64,000 nt of DNA. Source: an uncultured Vicinamibacterales bacterium. GTDB taxonomy: Bacteria; Acidobacteriota; Vicinamibacteria; Vicinamibacterales; UBA8438. The notes under the pieces are model-generated. The model worked only from the letters and a program-made list of their open reading frames with translations, was not told where the DNA came from and did not search any database. The stretch covers positions 124,001 through 188,000 of the forward strand of contig OY282382.1 of the NCBI GenBank assembly GCA_958295905.1, in the 5' to 3' direction. The translations under genes and the position numbers were made by a program. Shown here in pieces: positions 26,438 to 34,510 of the stretch; position 1 is the first letter of the stretch, and every line of letters begins with the position of its first letter.

Positions 26438-28903
26438 ATGGACACACTCCTGCAGGATCTCCGGCACACCCTCCGCACGCTCCTCCGCAGCCCGGGATTC
26501 ACGCTGGCCGCGGTCGCGGCGCTGGCCCTCGGCATCGGGGCGACGATTGCCGTCTTCTCGATCGTCAACACCGTGCTGCTGAGATCGGCGCCGTTCCCGG
26601 ACTCGGATCGGATCGTGTGGCTGCAGGTCGTCTCGCCGCAGGGCCGGAACCCGGGCGGCTCGCCCGCGAAGTTCGCCTGGTGGCGCGGGCAGACCGCGGT
26701 CCTTCGCGACGTCGCCGCCTTCCGGGACGGCCGCATCAACGACACCGGCGGAGACGTGCCGGAGCAGCTGCGCTGGACGCAGGTGTCGGCCGACTACTTC
26801 CGGCTGTTCGGGGCGCCGATCGTCGCGGGACGGGCCTTCGCGCCGGAGGAGGACCTGCCCAACGGGCCGAAGGCCGCCCTGATCAGCGAACGCCTGTGGG
26901 AGCGGCGCTTCGATCGCGATCCGGGGGTCATCGGCCGCGCCCTCTCGCTGAGCGCCGAGCCGCACGTCGTCGTCGGCGTGGTGGGTGACGGCTTCGACTT
27001 CCGGGACTTCGGGGCGGCGCCCGACGTCTGGACGCCGTTCCAGCTCGACCCGAACGCCACCGACCAGGGGCACTACTTCATCGTCGCCGGCCGGCTCGCG
27101 CCCGGCGTCTCGCTGGCGCAGGCGCAGACCGCGCTGGAGCAGTCGACCGAGGCGTACCGGCAGCGGTTCCCCGACGCCGTCCCCCCCGCCCCCGCGGCCT
27201 TCGGCGCCGAACCGATCCGGGACGCGCTCGTCCGCAACGCCGGCACCCTGCTGCTGGTGCTGCTCGGCGCGGTCGGGTTCGTCCTGCTGATCGCTTGCGC
27301 CAACGTGGCCAACCTGCAGCTCGTGCGCGCGATCGGCCGCCAACGGGAGATCGCGTTGAGGACCGCCCTCGGCGCCGGACGCGGGCGGCTCCTCCGGCAG
27401 TTGTTGACCGAGAGCGTCGTGCTCTCGCTGATCGGCGGCGCGCTCGGATTCGCCCTCGGCGTGGCCGGCATCCGGGCTCTGCTGTCGGTCAGCACCGTCG
27501 GGCTGCCGCGGATCGGTCCCGAGGCCGCCCTGGTCGCCGTCGACTGGCGCGTGGCGCTGTTCGCGGTCGCCGTCTCCGCCGGCGCCGGGGTCCTGTTCGG
27601 GTTGATCCCGGCCCTGCAGGGGTCGCGCACCGATCCCGGCGCGGCCCTCAAGGAGGGCGGCGGACGGGCGGGGGCCGGCGCCGGTCAGAACCGGATGCGC
27701 GCGCTGCTGGTGGTGGGCGAGGTCGCCCTCGCGTCGATCCTGCTGATCGGCGCGGCGTTGCTGATACGCACCTCGATCGCCCTGGGCGCCGTGGACCCCG
27801 GCTTCGACGCCGCCAACGTACTGACGATGCGGACCTCGCTCACCGGCCCGCGCTTCGCGACGGCCGGCGGCGTCGAGGCGCTGCTGCGCCAGGGCGTCGA
27901 TCGGGTGCGGGCGCTGCCCGGCGTCGAGCACGCCGCCGCGACGTGCTGCGTGCCGCTCACGGGCGGGTTCGGGCTGCCGTTCGTCATCGCGGGACGGCCG
28001 CTCGACGACGGACCGTTTCACGGCGGCGGCGGATGGACGACGGTGTCGGACGGGTTCTTCGAGGTGTTCCGGATTCCGACGCTGCGCGGACGGGTGTTCA
28101 CGGACCGGGACGGCAGCGGGGCGCCGCCGGTCGTCGTGATCAACGAGACGATGGCGAATCAGTACTGGCCCGACGGCGACCCCCTCGCGGGCCGCATCGT
28201 GATCGGCCGGGGCGTCATGCGGCAGTTCGCCGACGAGCCCGAACGACAGATCATCGGGGTGGTGGCCGATGTGCGCGACGCCGCCCTCAACGCCGACCCG
28301 CAGTCCCGGATGTACGTCCCGCAGGCGCAGTTGCCGGACGGCGTCAGCGCCCTCAGCCTCGAGATCGCGCCGATGGGCTGGACCGTCCGGACGCGGACCA
28401 GTCCGGGTGGGCTCAGCGCGGCCATCCAGGCCGAGCTCCGCCTCGCCACCGGCCTGCCCGTCTCGGACGTGCGGACCATGGACGAGGTCGTGTCGCGGTC
28501 CACGGCCCGGCAGCGGTTCAACATGCTGCTCATGACGATCTTCGGCGCCGCCGCGCTGGCGCTGGCCGCCATCGGCGTGTACGGGCTGACCGCGTACTCG
28601 GTCGAGCAGCGGACCCAGGAGATCGGCGTGCGTCTGGCCCTCGGCGCCGAGACCGCCCAAGTCTGGCGCATGGTATCGTTCCAGGGCATGCGGCTGGTCG
28701 CGGTCGGCGTCGTCGTCGGGTTGCTCTCCGCCTCGGGACTGACCCGCGTCATCGCCGGCTTCCTCTTCGGGGTCGAGGCGCTGGACCCGGCCACGTTCGT
28801 CGCCGTGCCGGTCACCCTCGCCGCGGTGGCGCTGTGCGCCGTCGCCGTACCGGCGCGCCGCGCGAGCCGGGTCGATCCCGTGCTTGCCCTGCGCAGAGAA
28901 TAG
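26438..28903 (+). CDS. ADOP family duplicated permease (MacB/FtsX-like)
   Basis: An 821-aa protein with the ADOP architecture typical of Acidobacteriota: N-terminal helix followed by a MacB-type periplasmic core domain (about 20-255), three helices (about 270-410), a second helix and periplasmic domain (about 425-680), then three helices (about 690-810). Marker runs are LRHTLRTLLRSPGFTLAAV at the start, LLIACANVANLQLVR and the final GVRLALGA and DPVLALRRE. These permeases usually act as export or efflux modules with a MacB ATPase supplied from elsewhere; none is adjacent. Eight membrane helices are expected. The spacer on either side suggests a monocistronic gene. Confidence 0.92.
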   Translation: MDTLLQDLRHTLRTLLRSPGFTLAAVAALALGIGATIAVFSIVNTVLLRSAPFPDSDRIVWLQVVSPQGRNPGGSPAKFAWWRGQTAVLRDVAAFRDGRINDTGGDVPEQLRWTQVSADYFRLFGAPIVAGRAFAPEEDLPNGPKAALISERLWERRFDRDPGVIGRALSLSAEPHVVVGVVGDGFDFRDFGAAPDVWTPFQLDPNATDQGHYFIVAGRLAPGVSLAQAQTALEQSTEAYRQRFPDAVPPAPAAFGAEPIRDALVRNAGTLLLVLLGAVGFVLLIACANVANLQLVRAIGRQREIALRTALGAGRGRLLRQLLTESVVLSLIGGALGFALGVAGIRALLSVSTVGLPRIGPEAALVAVDWRVALFAVAVSAGAGVLFGLIPALQGSRTDPGAALKEGGGRAGAGAGQNRMRALLVVGEVALASILLIGAALLIRTSIALGAVDPGFDAANVLTMRTSLTGPRFATAGGVEALLRQGVDRVRALPGVEHAAATCCVPLTGGFGLPFVIAGRPLDDGPFHGGGGWTTVSDGFFEVFRIPTLRGRVFTDRDGSGAPPVVVINETMANQYWPDGDPLAGRIVIGRGVMRQFADEPERQIIGVVADVRDAALNADPQSRMYVPQAQLPDGVSALSLEIAPMGWTVRTRTSPGGLSAAIQAELRLATGLPVSDVRTMDEVVSRSTARQRFNMLLMTIFGAAALALAAIGVYGLTAYSVEQRTQEIGVRLALGAETAQVWRMVSFQGMRLVAVGVVVGLLSASGLTRVIAGFLFGVEALDPATFVAVPVTLAAVALCAVAVPARRASRVDPVLALRRE

Positions 28904-29026
28904 CGGCGGCCCTGACCTCGACTCGACCCGCAGAACCAGAGGTTGAAGAAGTTGCCGTCCTTGCGGCTCAAGGGGCTGACGGCGGACACCGGCCGACGGG
29001 GAGATCCGGCCGACCGACCGCCGCTC

Positions 29027-29056
29027 GGTCGGGGGCGCGGAGGCGCGCCCCCGACC
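29027..29056. terminator. Strong GC hairpin between the permease and the toxin-antitoxin pair
   Basis: A perfect 13-bp stem, GGTCGGGGGCGCG (29027-29039) and CGCGCCCCCGACC (29044-29056), closed by a GAGG tetraloop. It lies 12 bases before the GTG start of the MNT gene and 124 bases after the permease stop. It has no U-tract, so it may end the upstream transcript or control translation of the downstream gene. Confidence 0.5.
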
Positions 29057-29068
29057 CCGGCTGATGCC

Positions 29069-29446
29069 GTGTTCGACCCGCTGGTCTCCACGGCGGCGAC
29101 TTGCCGCGGTCTCGAGCTGCTGATCCTGTTCGGCTCTCGGGCGCGGGGCGACGCGCGGCCGGACGCGGACTGGGACTGCGGTTACCTCGCCGAGGCCGAG
29201 GCCGACGTGCCGGGTCTGCTCGCCGCGCTGGTGGAGGCGCTCCGGGACGACCGCGTCGATCTCGTGGATCTGCGCCGCGCCGGCGGCCTGCTGCGGTATC
29301 GGGCCGCGCGCGACGGCCGCCTGGTGCACGAGGCGTCGGCCGGCCTGTTCGATCGCTATCGGCTGGAGGCGGCCCGGTTCTGGTGCGACAACGCGCCTGT
29401 CCTCGAGCCCGGATACGACGAGATCCTGGAGTCCCTGCCGCGATGA
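29069..29446 (+). CDS. mntA: MNT-type nucleotidyltransferase, antitoxin of a MNT-HEPN pair
   Basis: A 125-aa minimal nucleotidyltransferase with the motif LFGSRARGDARPDADWD (G-S-x10-D-x-D) near residue 21. In the well-studied HepT/MntA systems the MNT protein transfers AMP groups to a tyrosine of the HEPN toxin and so blocks it. The start is uncertain: a GTG at 29069 gives a normal-length protein, whereas the frame open from 28943 would include the strong hairpin and a non-domain extension. The stop overlaps the HEPN ATG (ATGA), as expected for a coupled pair. Confidence 0.8.
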   Translation: MFDPLVSTAATCRGLELLILFGSRARGDARPDADWDCGYLAEAEADVPGLLAALVEALRDDRVDLVDLRRAGGLLRYRAARDGRLVHEASAGLFDRYRLEAARFWCDNAPVLEPGYDEILESLPR

Positions 29447-29865
29447 GCGTCCTCGATCGGGCGGTGCTCGCCGAGCGCACGATGGCCGTCCAGCGGCATC
29501 TGGCGCGGGTGGCGGAGCGCCTGCCGTCTTCGCCTGCGGCCCTGCAGCCGGCGACGGACGCATCGGACGCCGTCGTGCTCCATCTCTGGCAGGCCACCCA
29601 GATCGTGATCGACGTCGCGATGGGCGCCTGCCTCGCGTTGCGGCTGGGCACGCCCGGCAGCTACGCAGACGCGTTCCGGCGTCTCGAACAGGCGCGAATC
29701 GTCGACACCGCACTTGCCGATCGTCTGGTGCGGGCGGCAGGATTCCGCAACGTCGTGGCCCACGCCTACGAGTCGCTGGACATGCGGCGCGTCCACCAGG
29801 CGGCTACCGACGGCCCGTCCGACCTCGTGCGGTTCCTGGCGCAACTGGCGGACACTGCACGGTAG
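29443..29865 (+). CDS. hepT: HEPN domain ribonuclease toxin, HepT-like
   Basis: A 140-aa helical HEPN protein. The catalytic motif RNVVAHAY (about residues 101-108) fits both the HEPN ribonuclease pattern R-x4-H and the R-x4-H-x-Y tyrosine that is AMPylated in HepT/MntA systems. It is expected to cleave RNA when freed from its MNT partner. Here the antitoxin-type gene comes first. A partial copy of a toxin-antitoxin-like gene is also found near 34 kb, but no defence genes flank this pair. Confidence 0.85.
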   Translation: MSVLDRAVLAERTMAVQRHLARVAERLPSSPAALQPATDASDAVVLHLWQATQIVIDVAMGACLALRLGTPGSYADAFRRLEQARIVDTALADRLVRAAGFRNVVAHAYESLDMRRVHQAATDGPSDLVRFLAQLADTAR

Positions 29866-29931
29866 GCGGCCGATGCCGGCAAATCCGCTCCATTTGCGGA
29901 GACGCTCATCCGGCCCGCTTGAATGCCATCC

Positions 29932-31212
29932 TCACCGCGTCACCGGCGCGTCGATCGCGTAGGGCGCGCCGAGCCGGTGGTCGCGATGGGCGTCGAGGTA
30001 CGCCGCGATGCGATCGCAGCGGGTCACCGCCTCGGCGATGAACGACACCGCCTCGACGAGCCGGTCGTCGGGCTGCGCGCAGCTCAGCCGCAGGAAGCCG
30101 CCGCCCGCGGCGCCGAAGCACTCGCCCCCCAGACAGGCGACCCCCACCGCCTCGTCGGCCCCTTCGAGCAGATACATGGCCAGCCCGTGCGACGTGATGC
30201 GCCCGCGGTTGCAGACCTCCGCCACCGACGGAAAGACGTAGAAGGTGCCGCCCGGCATGAGGCAGCTCACGCCGTCGACGGTGTTCAAGCCCGCGACCAG
30301 CAGTTCGACCTTGCGGTGAAAGTCACGCATCCGCTCGTCGCGGTACTGCCGGCCGCGCGCGAGAGCGGCGGCCCCCGCGAGCTGCGTGAACGGAGGCACG
30401 CACGACAAGGCGACGTTCGTCAGCAGGTCGAAGACCTTGATGGTGTCCGGGCTCGACACCGCGTAGCCGAGACGCCACCCGCTCATGCTGAACGACTTGC
30501 TGAACGTGTAGGCGGCGACCGTCTGGTCGAGCATGCCCGGCTGAGCCAGCAACGATCGGTGCCGGCCCTCCCACACCATGCAGTCGTAAGGCTCGTCGGC
30601 GAACACCGCCACGTTGCGGCCCCGGATCAGATCGGCGAACTCGTGGAGGTCGTCCTCGGTCGCGACCCCGCCGGTGGGGTTGTGCGGGCTGTTCAGGAAG
30701 ATGGCCTTGGGCCGGGGGTCCTCCTCGAGGAACCGGCGCACATCGTCGAGATTGGGCCGGAACGCCCGCGACGCCCGCAGGTTCGACAGCACCAGACGCG
30801 CCTCGCGACGCCGAATGTTCGCGGCATAGGTCGGGAAGTACGGGCTGAACACGAGCACGCCGTCGCCGGGCTCGACGAACGCGTCGCAGAAGAGCTGCTC
30901 GAACGTCTTCGCGCCGGGTCCCGCGATCACGTGGTCGGCGGTCACCGACAGGCCGTGCTCCTCGTTGACGTAGGCGGCGGCGGCGGCGCGAAGCTCCGGC
31001 AGCCCGGCCGACGGACCGTAGGTGGTGCGGCCGGCCCGGATCGCCTCGATCCCGGCGTCGACGGCGGCCTCCGGGGACGGGAACGGGCTGTCGCCGATCT
31101 CGAGCTCGATGACGTCCTTCCCCGCGGCGGCGAGGCGGCGGGCGGCGGCCAGCACCGTGAACGCCCCCTCGGGCTGCACGGTGGAAGAGAATCGCGTGAG
31201 GGACGGCGGCAT
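29932..31212 (-). CDS. Pyridoxal-phosphate-dependent aminotransferase, class I/II
   Basis: A 426-aa fold-type I aminotransferase of the AspC/AlaT type. The PLP lysine lies in TFSKSFSMSGWRLGY near residue 255; NSPHNPTGG, the FADEPYDCMVWEG aspartate/tyrosine segment and the C-terminal FLRLSCAQPDDR arginine are present. Substrate cannot be assigned. The ATG at 31212 (MPPSLTRF) has AGGAG about 13 bases upstream on the minus strand; longer frames run into the repeat array at 31251-31425. No operon partner is seen. Confidence 0.85.
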   Translation of the reverse strand: MPPSLTRFSSTVQPEGAFTVLAAARRLAAAGKDVIELEIGDSPFPSPEAAVDAGIEAIRAGRTTYGPSAGLPELRAAAAAYVNEEHGLSVTADHVIAGPGAKTFEQLFCDAFVEPGDGVLVFSPYFPTYAANIRRREARLVLSNLRASRAFRPNLDDVRRFLEEDPRPKAIFLNSPHNPTGGVATEDDLHEFADLIRGRNVAVFADEPYDCMVWEGRHRSLLAQPGMLDQTVAAYTFSKSFSMSGWRLGYAVSSPDTIKVFDLLTNVALSCVPPFTQLAGAAALARGRQYRDERMRDFHRKVELLVAGLNTVDGVSCLMPGGTFYVFPSVAEVCNRGRITSHGLAMYLLEGADEAVGVACLGGECFGAAGGGFLRLSCAQPDDRLVEAVSFIAEAVTRCDRIAAYLDAHRDHRLGAPYAIDAPVTR

Positions 31213-31250
31213 TTCGACGAAGCTCCTTTCCGGGTCGGGGTCGTCTGTCT

Positions 31251-31425
31251 CGACGGCCCGGGGGCCGGACCGGTGGTGACGGACCGGCTCCCGGCGCAGG
31301 CCCGGGCGGCCGTCCTGGGTCGCGACGGCCCGGGGGCCGGACCGGTGGTGACGCATCAGTGTCAAGCGCTCGGATCGCCGTCTCCGCCGGGTCGCGACGG
31401 CCCGGGGGCCGGACCGGTGGTGACG
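31251..31425. CRISPR. Candidate minimal CRISPR-like array: three 31-bp repeats, two 41-bp spacers
   Basis: Identical 31-bp repeats at 31251-31281, 31323-31353 and 31395-31425 are separated by two unrelated 41-bp spacers. The repeat contains the stem CGGCCC-GG-GGGCCG. Copies 2 and 3 share six more bases at one end (GGGTCG) that are mostly lost in copy 1, as in a degenerate terminal repeat; the repeat may thus be 35-37 bp with 35-37 bp spacers. No cas gene is in the window, and the array sits only 38 bases before the aminotransferase start, so a leader-regulatory repeat is an alternative. Confidence 0.4.
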
Positions 31426-31500
31426 GCCACCCGTCGGCGGCCTTGTCTTGAGTGTCGCATACTCGGCGCAGCCCTGTCCCCCGGGCGGGACCCGGACGCA

Positions 31501-31670
31501 GGACCGTCCCACGCTCCGCCACCGCCGTGCGCAGGCAGCATCGTGGCGGGTCTTGGGGCTCCGGACGGGCGGAATCGTGGGTCTCACGCGGCGCCGGCCG
31601 GTCGACAGGACGATCGCGACCCCTCGAATCGGGGGCGGGCCGTCACGCGCAGTCAGCGTGGGATGCTCCT
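31501..31670 (+). repeat. Family II repeat, copy A (170 bp, inverted ends)
   Basis: First of five copies of a roughly 170-bp repeat with terminal inverted ends (TCCCACGCT at the left, AGCGTGGGATG at the right). It lies between divergent genes. Internal landmarks shared by all copies are GGGGCTCCGGAC, GGCGCCGGCCGG and TCGGGGGCGGGCCGTCACG. No ORF is conserved. Confidence 0.75.
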
Positions 31671-31729
31671 GGACCCGGACGGGAAACCCGGTGGCGGGAC
31701 CGCGCGGCTCCCGCCACCGGCGCCCCGGC

Positions 31730-31815
31730 CCGAAAGGGCCGCCGGCGGGCTCCGATGGCCGCCCAGCCAACCCGCCAGGGAGTCATCGCCTCCCGCGGGA
31801 GACGGCGCCGTTCAT
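31730..31815. repeat. Partial family I-like repeat
   Basis: A degenerate copy of family I with the landmark GATGGCCGCCCAGCCAACCC followed by a CTCCCGCGGGAG hairpin and GGCGCCGTT. It lies in the gap upstream of the DUF4399 gene. Confidence 0.5.
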
Positions 31816-31855
31816 GACGTCGGGGTGGTCGGCAGCCCGATCAGGACGGTTTGGG

Positions 31856-31884
31856 TTGCGAAACCCGGCCGGGAACACTAGGAT
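31856..31884 (+). promoter_or_regulatory. Possible sigma-70-type promoter of the DUF4399 gene
   Basis: TTGCGA (31856-31861) and TAGGAT (31879-31884) are separated by exactly 17 bases and each match the consensus at four of six positions. The predicted leader is about 100 bases. Confidence 0.3.
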
Positions 31885-31990
31885 GCACCGGTAATCCGCG
31901 GATCTGCGCCGGCGCCCGCCGGAGGCGTGGTGCGGAGGCGACCGACCGGCGGCGGGTCCGTCATTTCCACCAGTCATCTAAGGAGCAGTC

Positions 31991-32434
31991 GTGTTGAACA
32001 TGAAGGAACGGAAGACGAGGGCGCTCGGGGTAGCGGTGCTGGCCGGCGCTGCGGCGGCGGCGGCGTGGTCGATGACCGGCCAGGCCCAGGAGGGGCCGCG
32101 CGTGTTCTTCGTGTCTCCGGCCGACGGCGCCACCGTGTCGAGCCCGGTCGCGTTCGAGTTCGGCAGCGAGGGCTTCTCCCTGTTGCCGGTGCCCGAGGAA
32201 GTCGAGCAGCCCCGGTGGGCGGCCGGGCACTATCACATCGGCATCAACACCGAGTGCCTCGCGGCCGGCGAGATCATTCCCCAGTCGAGTCCGTGGGTGC
32301 ACTTCGGCGACGGCTCGGCCATCTTCGAGAGCCTGATGCCGCCGGGCGAGCACACTTTCGCGGTGCAGGTCGGCGACGACGAGCACCGCACCATCGAGGG
32401 GCTCTGCTCGACGATCACGGTCACCGTCGAGTGA
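31991..32434 (+). CDS. DUF4399 exported protein
   Basis: A 147-aa protein with a signal peptide (positively charged start, hydrophobic core, cut near GQAQ about residue 33) and one DUF4399 domain: VFFVSPADGATVSSPVAFEFG, then GHYHIGIN and a C-terminal beta segment HRTIEGLCSTITVTVE. The family is periplasmic with a histidine cluster (here GHYH) that suggests metal or ligand binding; function unknown. The start is GTG 31991, with AAGGAG 6 bases upstream. It is convergent with the methyltransferase gene across a strong hairpin. Confidence 0.85.
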   Translation: MLNMKERKTRALGVAVLAGAAAAAAWSMTGQAQEGPRVFFVSPADGATVSSPVAFEFGSEGFSLLPVPEEVEQPRWAAGHYHIGINTECLAAGEIIPQSSPWVHFGDGSAIFESLMPPGEHTFAVQVGDDEHRTIEGLCSTITVTVE

Positions 32435-32445
32435 CGGCGAGCCCG

Positions 32446-32535
32446 GGGTCTGCGCCGCGGAAGTCGGTGCCTCCAGCCGGCGGCAGCGCCTCCGGCTGGA
32501 GGGCGGCACCGCTCTACAGCGCAGATTCCGGGCGC
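32446..32535. terminator. Bidirectional hairpin and family I-type ends between convergent genes
   Basis: Arms GGTGCC (32466-32471) plus CCAGCCGG pair with CCGGCTGG plus GGCACC (32505-32510) to give a long stem without a U-tract. It is flanked by TCTGCGCCG (about 32449) and GCGCAGA, the inverted ends of family I. The last codons of the methyltransferase (ESAL, stop) lie inside the right end. Confidence 0.55.
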
Positions 32536-33548
32536 CCGGACCCGCCTCCTTCCCCCTGACCGCGGTCCACCGGCCGGGGGATGCACTCGGCCACGACCAT
32601 GAACGGCCCCTTGGCGTTCGTCCCGCCCATGAAGTGCGACTCGCCCAGGGTTATGCTCTCGCTGTCCAGGAAATCCCGCAGGGTCTTCTCCCAGCCCGTC
32701 CCGAAGGACAGTCCGAAAGCCAACCCTTCGTTCGTGTACTCGAGGATCTTCCTCACCGCCTTCCCGCGGGACAGCCGCACAAACCGCTCCGCGTAGACGT
32801 CCGCGACCAGCACGCTGCCCGGCCCCGCGTGCCCGCAAATGCCCCGCAGCGTCTTCCGCACATCGTGCTCGCTCAGGTAGAGGGTCACCCCCTCCCAGAG
32901 AAACGCCGTCTTCAGGCCCGGGTCATAGCCGCCCGCAGTCAGCTTCTCGAACACATCGTCCCGGCTGAAGTCCACGGGAACGAAGGTGACGCCCGGGGTC
33001 TCGATGCCCGCCTTGCGCAGGCTGGACCGCTTCAGCGCCTGCGTCCCGGGCTGGTCCAGCTCGAAGCAGGCCACCCGGTCCGGCACGAGCGGGCCGTACG
33101 CCCGGGTGTCGTACCCGGCCCCCAACAGCACGAACTGCTCGACCTCGGGCAGAACCCGCCCGAGGATCCGGTCGAAATAGAGCGTCCGGGCGATGACCAT
33201 GTCCGCCATGGTCTCCGCCCCGCCCGGCGGCGGCAGGCGGGGATACCCGAAGTAGTCGCCGCCCAGCTTGTGCTTGGCCCACAGCGGGAACAGGACCAAC
33301 TGCAACCCCAGGATCGACGTGTTGGGCAGGACGCCGACAAGCCGCACCGTCGCCGGGTCCGGCCGGATGCCGAACCAGTCCATGGTCCAGCGCCCGTTGA
33401 TGACCTCGATGCCGGTCTGCGACGCGCCCAATCGCCGGCTGATGACGATCTGCCTGTAGGTGACCATCAGCGTCGCCGGCACCAGCAGGGGCAGGAAGAC
33501 GACCTGAAGGACGACGAAGACGACCCAGGCAATCAGGCGCATGAACAT
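32514..33548 (-). CDS. Membrane-anchored class I SAM-dependent methyltransferase (LCMT/TIGR00027-like)
   Basis: A 344-aa protein with one N-terminal membrane helix (about residues 4-26) and a methyltransferase domain of the leucine carboxyl methyltransferase-like group. The SAM motif is EQFVLLGAGYDTRAYG near residue 130, followed by ACFELDQPGTQALKR and LWEGVTLYLSE, all typical of that group. These enzymes often methylate carboxyl or hydroxyl groups of small molecules; the substrate is unknown. The start ATG at 33548 precedes the helix; a -10-like TATGCT lies 6 bases before it. Confidence 0.85.
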   Translation of the reverse strand: MFMRLIAWVVFVVLQVVFLPLLVPATLMVTYRQIVISRRLGASQTGIEVINGRWTMDWFGIRPDPATVRLVGVLPNTSILGLQLVLFPLWAKHKLGGDYFGYPRLPPPGGAETMADMVIARTLYFDRILGRVLPEVEQFVLLGAGYDTRAYGPLVPDRVACFELDQPGTQALKRSSLRKAGIETPGVTFVPVDFSRDDVFEKLTAGGYDPGLKTAFLWEGVTLYLSEHDVRKTLRGICGHAGPGSVLVADVYAERFVRLSRGKAVRKILEYTNEGLAFGLSFGTGWEKTLRDFLDSESITLGESHFMGGTNAKGPFMVVAECIPRPVDRGQGEGGGSGRPESAL

Positions 33549-33662
33549 GGCTGGAGCATACCGCAACCGCGGGACCGCGCGACCCGGCGCAACCCGGCGC
33601 CCCTGCCGCTCCGACGCCGTTTCCGCCACCCGAAGCCCGACCTCGCCCAACGTCCTCCAAGC

Positions 33663-33993
33663 CCGGAAATCGTCGCCTGCGGCTCCGATTGCCGCCCAAC
33701 CAACCCTCCAGCAGTCCGCGCCGCGCTACGGCGCAGACTCCTGCCCCGGAAATCGTCGCCCGCGGCGCCGATGGCCGCCCAACCAACCCTCCAGCAGTCC
33801 GCGCCGCGCTACGGCGCAGACTCCTGCCCCGGAAATCGCCGCCCGCGGCGCCGATGGCCGCCCAACCAACCCTCCAGCAGTCCGCGCCGCGCTACGGCGC
33901 AGACTCCTGCCCCGGAAATCGTCGCCCGCGGCGCCGATGGCCGCCCAACCAACCCTCCAGCAGTCCGCGCCGTGCTACGGCGCAGACTCCATG
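33663..33993. repeat. Four tandem copies of an 83-bp repeat (family I)
   Basis: Units begin at 33663, 33746, 33829 and 33912, each 83 bp and nearly identical. Each runs from CCGGAAATCG through GCCGCCCAACCAACCC to CTACGGCGCAGACTCC. The unit is not a multiple of three and codes for nothing obvious. The same unit occurs singly, reversed, at the trxA 3' end (52804-52882) and in a longer form at 26107-26208. Confidence 0.9.
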
Positions 33994-34068
33994 CTGCCGC
34001 AAACTCCGTCAGCACCAGCCCGGACCCGCCCGCCGGCCGCACCCGGCGCCGCCGCCGGAGCGGCGGTC

Positions 34069-34350
34069 TCACCACGGCTCCCAAACCTCGCGGAGCCGGC
34101 GGACGGCGCGCCGCGGCACCGCCGGCGCCAGCGGAACCGTCGGGGGCGGAAGGCGGGTCCAGGCCGGCTCGTCCGGGCGGGGATCGAGACCGCGGCGGGC
34201 GAGCCTCGACAGGATCTCGCCGACGCTGACTTGTTCGTCTTCGGCGATGCACTGCGCCGCCTCCAAGACGTCGTCGTCGATCTTCAGGGTGGTGCGCACG
34301 AGCCGCACGTAGCGGCGATCGGATGCGCCGCTCCCTTGGCGTGTGGTCAT
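34069..34350 (-). CDS. Orphan ribbon-helix-helix antitoxin-like protein
   Basis: A 93-aa protein whose centre (VRTTLKIDDDVLEAAQCIAEDEQVSVGEILSRLARRGL, about residues 18-55) matches the ribbon-helix-helix VapB/CopG-like antitoxin pattern; quoted motifs of interest are TLKIDDDVL and SVGEILSRLARRGL. The tail is proline- and arginine-rich, as in VapB proteins that bind a VapC PIN nuclease. No PIN or RelE gene follows; downstream is the 83-bp repeat array. The ATG at 34350 has GGAGG 6 bases upstream, so it is preferred to the internal GTG at 34299. Confidence 0.65.
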   Translation of the reverse strand: MTTRQGSGASDRRYVRLVRTTLKIDDDVLEAAQCIAEDEQVSVGEILSRLARRGLDPRPDEPAWTRLPPPTVPLAPAVPRRAVRRLREVWEPW

Positions 34351-34510
34351 GGTCGTCCTCCAGTCCACGCCACCCTTGCATCGCACGTGCCAGCCACCGC
34401 GGGCGGGTCCTCCCGCCGCGCGCATCCGATCCGGCGGATCCGGCCGGCAGTCGTTGCCGGCAGCCAAGGGTCGGGAGAACGCAGATCCTGCCAACCCGCC
34501 GCGGGGCGGA

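Noticed and set aside
28943-29068. TTG start that would lengthen the MNT protein by 42 residues
   Set aside because: The extension includes a perfect 13-bp hairpin and no domain sequence; a GTG at 29069 gives the normal size.
26291-29713. Minus-strand ORF of 1140 codons over the ADOP permease
   Set aside because: Antisense shadow; the plus-strand permease has full family architecture.
31251-31425. Claim of a full CRISPR-Cas system
   Set aside because: No cas gene of any type was found in the window, so only a CRISPR-like repeat array is reported.
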